Shown: piece by piece, positions 4,283 through 9,055 of the stretch
Numbering within the stretch: the stretch's first letter is position 1
Layout of the letters: every line of letters starts with the position of its first letter
Assembly (NCBI GenBank): GCA_031264205.1
Contig: JAISEH010000045.1
Coordinates: 1-9,055, forward strand
Direction of reading: 5' to 3'
DNA from: Candidatus Margulisiibacteriota bacterium
GTDB taxonomy: Bacteria > Margulisbacteria > Termititenacia > Termititenacales > Termititenacaceae
Length of the DNA stretch: 9,055 nt
Notes under the pieces: generated by a model
Seen by the model: only the letters and a program-made list of their open reading frames with translations
What the model was told of the DNA's origin: nothing
The model's database searches: none
Position numbers and translations under genes: made by a program

Positions 4283-7111
4283 TTATTTGTGCACAGAGTA
4301 TTTTATTTTTTTCTTAATGAATTCGCCTTTTTCCGTCTTGCAGATAATATTGGCGAAATATTCGCCGGCCGCCGTATCCTCCGGCAAAGACAACACACCT
4401 TCCCAAATTTCATAGCCGCGCGGAGCCGAAGCGCCGCTGCGGGTCAACACCACCGAAATAATTTCACTCTGCTCTGCGGCCAAGAATAACACAACCTGCT
4501 GGCTTTTGACAGACACGGGCAACGCAGCCCGGACGCGAATATCCTTGGCGGGCACGAGCGGATGCGGGAAAAACTGCGCGGTCAGCAATTCCTGTGGCGG
4601 CTTATTGTCCGGAGCCAGCACGCGGTAGTAAAACGGTTTTTTATAAACCACGCCGTCCTTGCTCTGCAAAAATACCAAACCCTGCCGCTCGCCGAGCGGT
4701 AGATCAGTCGGCGTTTTGTATTCACCGCTAAACAAATCGCCGTCAGACGGCCGCAGTTTGGTGGTTTGCAGCGCGCGGTGGAGCCGTCCCCATACCACAT
4801 AAGCGCGCTCGACAGCTAGCTCCGGCGGCACAATGATTTTGACAGTCTGCGCACTGCCGCGGGTCAAAATCGGCGGCATTAATTCCAGATCGAGATATGG
4901 CGCTATGAGCGCAGATTTGCTGTCTTCCTGCTCCGGCTCCGTCTCGACCACGCGCGGCGGAATGAGCGGCTGTTCGCGCCGGGGAACGATCTCCAAAGGC
5001 GCGGCGATAGTTTGTTCGGTCAGATTGCCAGCGGCGTCAAACAGAAATACCGACACGCTGTGCTGACCGGGGGATTGGCCGGGATCTATAGTATATACAC
5101 CTGTATATATGCCGTCTTTGGCACGCGTGTCGCCGTCCTGTCCGGCATCCCAGAGCGGAATATTTTGCGTGAGACCGGAGATGCTGAAAAATGCCCGCCC
5201 ATTTAGTTCGCCGCGCAGAGACACGATCAGTTTATCCCCCGCAGGCAGCGGCCGTCCGGCAGCGTTGTGCGATGCCTCAAAAATCGGCGGTGGAACACTA
5301 TCAACAGTAATATAGGCGGTGGCTGGCAAAGAAACATTGCCGACGCGATCCACCGCGAAAACATAAAAAGTATTTTCGCCTTCATCAGCGGTTTCGGCAT
5401 CGCCGCTTTGATGCCGCGCGTTTTGCCACCAGCGCGAGCGATTGCCCATAGTGTAATAATGCACGCCGGATTCTTTGTCCGTAGCATCCGCCCAAGTGAC
5501 AAACATCTGCCGCGCGCGGCTTATTTTTGTTTCGATGGCATTATCCACGCTCACACGATCCGGTAAAATCCGCGCCCAGGCTGGAGGATCGGGCGGTGTA
5601 ATGTCTTTGCGTACCGAAACAACGCGCGCAGTGACGCCGCCGGCTGAATCATACGCCGTAATAACGATATTTTCCGGCGCGTCCGTAGCCCGTATAGTGT
5701 AACGCGCTGACCAGATGCCGCCGGACAGGTCTTCGACCGGCGCTGGCCGGCTGCCAAAAGCCGGTGAAAAAGTGATCAAGCGCGTACCGGCGCCGCGATC
5801 CTGGACAGTCCCGCGGATAATAAAATCTTTTTCCATTTCCAGCAGACCGCTGTAATACAGGATCGACGGCTCGGGCGAATAAAGATGCGGCGCGCTGGCC
5901 TCGATGCCGGTCAGGGTCAGCTCCGGCCCATTGTTTGTCTCGGGGCTGCTGACCGGCAAAACTTTTTGGTAGGTCTCCAGGCCCTCCGTGCGATTGTTAA
6001 AAGCCAGCGTGCCGGAGGATTTGCGCGGCTCGCGCTCGACCCAAAAAATATCAAAGCCGCGCAAATAGCCGGGCAGTTGTTCATTGTAGCTATTGTTGCC
6101 GCCGAGAATCATACTGGCAAAATATTTGGGGTTGTCCAGCGTGAATATTTTATTTTCCTCCCAAAAACGGACGCGGGCATTGTAGCGGCAAAGCGTCACG
6201 ATATTGTCCTCGATATAAGAAATAAACACGCACCCGGATGCGTCAAAAGCTACCGACGGACTGCCAAAGCCGGAAATATAATTCGCGGTCAAGCGGCTGA
6301 TCGTACTTGACCAGAGATCGGCGGCGCGCACACGATGCAGCAATTGACCGCCGTTGCTCCAGACCACATGCAGATTGTTTTGCGAGTCGACGGCGACAGC
6401 CAGCTCGCGGCAATTCGCGGGCACAGTGTGGAGTTTTTGATTGGCTTCGGCGCTGACCTGCTCCGGAGCGCCCCAAGTTTCCCGCGCCAGATCAAAAAGC
6501 CGGCAAACCACCTCGCCTTTTTCCAGCCAGACCGCGTACAGCGCGCGGTTGCGATAATTGACGATCAGCGGCGCGGCGCTGTCCGCGCCGGAAATATCCA
6601 TGATGTTTTGCCAAACAGCGGCGTCTTTGTGGTAACGGCGGCACAAAATCACGCCGTTGTTTTCCCAGACCACATAAATATCGCCCAGGCCGGAAACCAC
6701 CGCGCAGGGATTTTTGCTCCGATTGTACACACCGGAAATTTTGTCCGGCGCAGACCATGACCCGCCGCCGTCCGCGGAATTCACAGTGTAAATCCCGCCG
6801 TCGCGCGCGTAAAAAATATAAAGTTTACCTTCCGCGTTACCGACGATTTGCGCGTCCGCCGCCGAGTTGTTGGCGATGAGCCGCGGCTGATCCCAGGTCA
6901 GACCGGCGTCAGTTGAACGCAGATAATAAACGGCGCGTTTGTCCGTATAAACCAAATGAATCCGGCTGTCCTGCCGGAAAGAATGCGGCGCGGCTTTGCC
7001 AAAAACATCGGCGTTGATAATACTGATGTCCGTCAGACGCACTGTGTCCGCAGCCAAACCCAGGCCGCCCAACAGCAGTAAAACAAAGAATATTTGCCGA
7101 ATATGCCGCAT
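4283..7111 (-). CDS. Large secreted protein: sialidase-like propeller plus Ig/FnIII-like domains
   Basis: The 942-residue product has a Sec signal (basic start, hydrophobic IFFVLLLLGGLGLA, cleavage expected near A20-A21). It has no lipobox and no later membrane helix, so it should be periplasmic or extracellular. Residues about 30-360 form repeated beta-sheet units typical of a BNR/sialidase-like propeller, with Asp-boxes STDAGLTW (66-73) and SADGGGSW (112-119) and repeated IYVVWE/LHVVWS strands. I do not see a convincing sialidase catalytic Arg triad and do not claim enzyme activity. About 400-942 are Ig/FnIII-like modules joined by TPPDPP- and VPPP-type linkers. One carries the loop DGDTRAKDGIYTG (659-671), common in surface Ca-binding-like repeats. 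A Pro/Glu-rich linker (about 710-735) precedes the last two modules. The ATG has no Shine-Dalgarno and a -10 element 6 nt away, so a leaderless mRNA is likely. It heads the operon with the flavoprotein genes, so a surface or substrate-binding role is possible, but its function is unknown. Confidence 0.88.
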   Translation of the reverse strand: MRHIRQIFFVLLLLGGLGLAADTVRLTDISIINADVFGKAAPHSFRQDSRIHLVYTDKRAVYYLRSTDAGLTWDQPRLIANNSAADAQIVGNAEGKLYIFYARDGGIYTVNSADGGGSWSAPDKISGVYNRSKNPCAVVSGLGDIYVVWENNGVILCRRYHKDAAVWQNIMDISGADSAAPLIVNYRNRALYAVWLEKGEVVCRLFDLARETWGAPEQVSAEANQKLHTVPANCRELAVAVDSQNNLHVVWSNGGQLLHRVRAADLWSSTISRLTANYISGFGSPSVAFDASGCVFISYIEDNIVTLCRYNARVRFWEENKIFTLDNPKYFASMILGGNNSYNEQLPGYLRGFDIFWVEREPRKSSGTLAFNNRTEGLETYQKVLPVSSPETNNGPELTLTGIEASAPHLYSPEPSILYYSGLLEMEKDFIIRGTVQDRGAGTRLITFSPAFGSRPAPVEDLSGGIWSARYTIRATDAPENIVITAYDSAGGVTARVVSVRKDITPPDPPAWARILPDRVSVDNAIETKISRARQMFVTWADATDKESGVHYYTMGNRSRWWQNARHQSGDAETADEGENTFYVFAVDRVGNVSLPATAYITVDSVPPPIFEASHNAAGRPLPAGDKLIVSLRGELNGRAFFSISGLTQNIPLWDAGQDGDTRAKDGIYTGVYTIDPGQSPGQHSVSVFLFDAAGNLTEQTIAAPLEIVPRREQPLIPPRVVETEPEQEDSKSALIAPYLDLELMPPILTRGSAQTVKIIVPPELAVERAYVVWGRLHRALQTTKLRPSDGDLFSGEYKTPTDLPLGERQGLVFLQSKDGVVYKKPFYYRVLAPDNKPPQELLTAQFFPHPLVPAKDIRVRAALPVSVKSQQVVLFLAAEQSEIISVVLTRSGASAPRGYEIWEGVLSLPEDTAAGEYFANIICKTEKGEFIKKKIKYSVHK

Positions 7112-7117
7112 AAGTGA

Positions 7118-7126
7118 ATTTTAACA
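7118..7126 (-). promoter_or_regulatory. Extended -10 promoter of the core operon
   Basis: The minus strand reads TGTTAAAAT, an extended -10 (TGn plus TAAAAT). The hexamer ends exactly 6 nt before the ATG at 7111, which puts the transcription start at or next to the start codon. No good -35 is seen at 16-18 nt; ATCATT is the best match, and extended -10 promoters can do without one. A small AT stem, GTAAA/TTTAC (7137-7141 with 7146-7150), lies just upstream. Confidence 0.55.
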
Positions 7127-7152
7127 TACCGGCATTGTAAAATGATTTACTC

Positions 7153-7464
7153 TTATAATGCGCCTTGTCGCACGCCGGACGTTACCCAGTCGCTGACTCG
7201 CGTCTGCCAGCCTCTGCCGGTGGCGCGCAAGTGGTCAACTACTTCCGGCTCAAAATAAATATAAATAGATTTCTTGCGGTTTGGTTTGGGCGGACGCCCC
7301 ATTCTAACCGCGCCGGCTTGCATTCTGGCGGTAGGGGTAAGCAGGTCGGGGTCGGCCAGATCCGCACGGCGCGGCTCGCGTTTCATTGCCAGTTTAAAAC
7401 GCCGTATATCTTCCGGAGTAATGCTGTCCTGTATTTGTTTTAAAGATTTAGCTTTCATTCTCAT
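7153..7464 (-). CDS. brnA: BrnA-family antitoxin
   Basis: BrnA is the DNA-binding antitoxin that neutralises the ribonuclease BrnT and represses the shared promoter. The 103 residues show the family layout: a basic, poorly ordered N-terminal half; then GRPPKP (56-61); a short strand KKSIYIYF (64-71) that forms the DNA-reading ribbon; and two helices, EPEVVDHLRATG (72-83) and WQTRVSDWV (86-94), i.e. a ribbon-helix-helix fold. The string ATGRGWQTR is characteristic of this family. The start overlaps the end of brnT by 17 nt, and GAGAGGA at 7471-7477 lies 6 nt before it. A second ATG at 7458 is also possible. Antitoxin downstream of toxin is the usual order for brnTA. The stop is 41 nt before the core operon ATG, with no terminator between, so some read-through into the operon is possible. 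Confidence 0.9.
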   Translation of the reverse strand: MRMKAKSLKQIQDSITPEDIRRFKLAMKREPRRADLADPDLLTPTARMQAGAVRMGRPPKPNRKKSIYIYFEPEVVDHLRATGRGWQTRVSDWVTSGVRQGAL

Positions 7465-7741
7465 AGTCGTTCCTCTCTTTCCTGCTTGCCTTGCGCGCGG
7501 AAATTATTCTTACTTTTGCGCCTCTAATCGTATATGCCACAAACAATATTTCATTTAATACTTTGCCTATGGTCTGATAGCGTGTTTCCCCATAATCTTT
7601 TCTATCATCAATGTACCTTAAACGTTTATCATCCGCAAAAACAAGCGCTGCAAATCTAAAATCCAGCTCGCGGTTAAGAATATTGGCTCTGTTTTTCTGC
7701 TCGTCCCATTCAAATGCGTCGATATTTTCAATGTTTGGCAC
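7448..7741 (-). CDS. brnT: BrnT-family toxin (DUF497 ribonuclease)
   Basis: BrnT is a RelE-fold RNase toxin that stops translation when BrnA is lost. The 97 residues keep the family motifs: FEWDEQKNRAN (10-20), GETRYQTIG (51-59), and VRIISARKASRKERNDY (77-93). The common family KHG after the first motif is NRE here (23-25), so the protein diverges there; whether this weakens the toxin cannot be told from sequence. The start is GTG at 7741, with no Shine-Dalgarno and a TATAAT exactly 6 nt upstream, which suggests leaderless translation. The end overlaps brnA by 17 nt in a different frame, which ties antitoxin synthesis to toxin translation. No frameshift or stop is present, so the pair looks intact. 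Such pairs are common on mobile DNA and in genomic islands. Confidence 0.9.
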   Translation of the reverse strand: MPNIENIDAFEWDEQKNRANILNRELDFRFAALVFADDKRLRYIDDRKDYGETRYQTIGKVLNEILFVAYTIRGAKVRIISARKASRKERNDYENES

Positions 7742-7747
7742 AGACTT

Positions 7748-7776
7748 ATTATATATATGAAAAGTATAAAAGTAAA
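7748..7776 (-). promoter_or_regulatory. brnTA promoter
   Basis: On the minus strand TTTACT (7771-7776) and TATAAT (7748-7753) are separated by 17 nt, the ideal sigma-70-type spacing. The -10 is a perfect match and the -35 matches 4 of 6. The hexamer ends 6 nt before the brnT GTG, so transcription would begin at the start codon. Confidence 0.65.
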
Positions 7777-7798
7777 GGTAATTATATGGTAATTATGT
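7777..7798. promoter_or_regulatory. Tandem 11-nt operator-like repeat next to the brnTA promoter
   Basis: GGTAATTATAT (7777-7787) is followed at once by GGTAATTATGT (7788-7798), with 10 of 11 positions identical. The pair touches the -35 of the brnTA promoter. A period of 11 places both copies on the same DNA face. Ribbon-helix-helix antitoxins bind short repeats at their own promoters, so this is a good candidate BrnA operator (inference). Confidence 0.5.
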
Positions 7799-7868
7799 CC
7801 TTTTTTAACCAAACTTAAAATAACACCACTTATACGCTAAATATCATTAAAATCATACGTCTCTCGTT

Positions 7869-8996
7869 TTAAGGTTTCTCTGCGGAGTTATTATTATCAT
7901 CTTTGTTGGATTCAAAAGGAGGAAGCCCAAGTATTTTTCCTTGTTGAGCGAGTGAAAAAACTTTTTCTGCATTAACATTTAATTTCTTTACTTGCTCAAG
8001 TAATTCTTTTTGTTGTTGTGCATCACCTGTATTTTCAGCATCTTCTTCGCTGGTTTCTTTATCTGTTTCTTTTATTGAAACGGTCATTTGGTAGCCAGTA
8101 TCAATTTTTCTCAGGATGACATTCAAATCTTTATTTAAAAGTGTTTTTAATTCTTTTTTTCTGGCTTCATCTCCAACACTATGATTTAACAATTGCTGTG
8201 TTATCTGTTTGACTGTTTCTAGCATATACTTATGTTCATATTCTGTTATCGGTTTTGTAGTGTCTGATGGAACTTCAAGGTTTTTAAGATTTTGTAAAGA
8301 CTCTCGAATTTGTCCTACTTTCAGAAACATATCCAAAATTGAGTTGATGGCTTCAGAAATATATTTTGCAAATTCAATTCCACATAAAATGTAAAAACAA
8401 AAATCACTAGATGAAATCTTATCAATTTGATATTTGGTACTATCGCCAGAAATTTCTTGTATCCTGTCAAGGAACCCCCTAAAATCTTTTATGTCTTTTT
8501 CAAAAGCCTCGAAATCTCCATTTATAATATTTTTAGGAAAAACGATAGAAACCATATTATCTTGAGACTCCTCTAGCCCAAGTCCAAAATCAGAAAAGAT
8601 TTCATTTATTTTTGTCAGATTATTATAAAACTTTGTAAAATCTGTATGAACCGGCTTTAGTTCGTTCTGGGCTTGGGCTGGAGCTATCGCCATATTTTTA
8701 CCAATCAAGATATTGTTGAGATTCTCTTTTAACATATTACCAAGCAAAGGCTTCTTGCAAATCTCATTTAATATTTGCAAATCATTGAGACCAAGATTAT
8801 TAACTTGGCAGTTTTCTAATGCAGTAAAAAGTTTTGTTTGGCTATCAGCAAAAGCTGTCTGATATTGGGTGGCTTGAGGATTTTGAACTACTTGATTAAG
8901 TTTTGTAATAAAATCTGCAAATAATTCTTGAATTTTGTTAGTTTTAATATCGCCTACAATTAAGGTTGATACTTTGTATAATTTTTCTATATTCAT
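7869..8996 (-). CDS. AT-rich gene for a helical protein of unknown function
   Basis: The 375-residue product is not one I can name. It has no signal peptide and is probably cytoplasmic, largely alpha-helical and Lys/Glu/Asn-rich. Marked positions are KISSSDFCFYI (193-203), followed by a semi-hydrophobic helix (about 200-228) and a basic helix VGQIRESLQNLKNL (227-240). Then come RKIDTGYQMTV (296-306), an acidic low-complexity stretch (about 307-325), a short helix (328-345) and a polar Asn/Asp-rich tail. The SSSDF and ID-x-GY elements remind me of an unnamed conserved family found in varied bacteria, which is a tentative memory. It is clearly more AT-rich than the core operon, a sign of transfer. 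There is no good Shine-Dalgarno; a GGGGGG run about 18 nt upstream is too far. An in-frame TAA lies 18 nt upstream, so this ATG is the best start. Beside brnTA it may belong to an accessory or defence block. Confidence 0.8.
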   Translation of the reverse strand: MNIEKLYKVSTLIVGDIKTNKIQELFADFITKLNQVVQNPQATQYQTAFADSQTKLFTALENCQVNNLGLNDLQILNEICKKPLLGNMLKENLNNILIGKNMAIAPAQAQNELKPVHTDFTKFYNNLTKINEIFSDFGLGLEESQDNMVSIVFPKNIINGDFEAFEKDIKDFRGFLDRIQEISGDSTKYQIDKISSSDFCFYILCGIEFAKYISEAINSILDMFLKVGQIRESLQNLKNLEVPSDTTKPITEYEHKYMLETVKQITQQLLNHSVGDEARKKELKTLLNKDLNVILRKIDTGYQMTVSIKETDKETSEEDAENTGDAQQQKELLEQVKKLNVNAEKVFSLAQQGKILGLPPFESNKDDNNNSAEKP

Positions 8997-9032
8997 TATT
9001 TTTCTGCTTTCTTACCCCCCTTAACAGGCTGA

Positions 9033-9041
9033 ATTTTAACA
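9033..9041 (-). promoter_or_regulatory. Extended -10 promoter of the 375-aa gene
   Basis: TGTTAAAAT on the minus strand is the same extended -10 as at 7118-7126, within a 14-nt exact match (9030-9043 with 7115-7128). Here it lies 36 nt before the ATG at 8996, giving a normal leader of about 30 nt. The -35 region would fall past the window edge. Confidence 0.5.
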
Positions 9042-9055
9042 TAAAATTTCATAAA

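Noticed and set aside
5084..5110. AT-rich TATA-type tracts in the 942-aa gene, and a similar one at 2263-2277 in lpxA
   Set aside because: They encode Tyr-Thr-Ile with TAT-ACT-ATA codons inside clear reading frames, so codon choice explains the shared motif.
7154..7159. TATAAT on the plus strand
   Set aside because: It lies in the last codons of brnA and points toward no plus-strand gene.
1..9055. tRNA, rRNA or riboswitch
   Set aside because: No cloverleaf, rRNA-like conserved stretch or recognisable FMN-riboswitch pattern was seen in the short intergenic gaps.

Overview
The window looks like a piece of chromosome from a diderm (Gram-negative type) bacterium. It carries lipid A genes (fabZ, lpxA), a site-2 protease of the RseP family, and secreted or inner-membrane redox proteins. 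I cannot name the species. The moderately GC-rich core with short Shine-Dalgarno genes and the apparent leaderless starts would fit an uncultured or candidate-phylum lineage, but this is only an impression.

Left edge (1-719, + strand): the last 38 codons of an unidentified gene end at 119. A cluster of small perfect hairpins follows at 120-237, which looks like a mobile palindromic repeat. Then comes a 124-codon gene for a small hypothetical protein with one CxxC zinc-binding half-site (275-649). These genes converge on the main operon and resemble accessory or phage-derived DNA.

Core (722-7111, - strand): six genes lie almost without gaps and are probably one operon. In transcription order they are: a 942-residue secreted protein with a sialidase-like (BNR/Asp-box) N-terminus and a string of Ig/FnIII-like domains; an RnfG/NqrC-like membrane-anchored FMN-binding protein with an intact flavinylation motif; a lipoprotein of the ApbE flavinyltransferase family in which several expected active-site residues are replaced; fabZ; lpxA (with a C-terminal tail); and an RseP-type protease that has lost its PDZ domain. 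The operon therefore joins an extracytosolic flavoprotein module to the first step of lipid A synthesis and a membrane protease. No other Rnf/Nqr subunit is present.

Right part (7153-8996, - strand): a BrnT/BrnA type II toxin-antitoxin pair with its own promoter and a tandem operator-like repeat, then a clearly AT-rich gene for a 375-residue helical protein of unknown function. Together they look like an acquired accessory block upstream of the core operon.

At the regulatory level, the 942-aa gene and brnT both have a -10 element exactly 6 nt before the start codon and no Shine-Dalgarno, so leaderless mRNAs are predicted. The 14-nt sequence carrying the extended -10 of the 942-aa gene recurs exactly upstream of the 375-aa gene.
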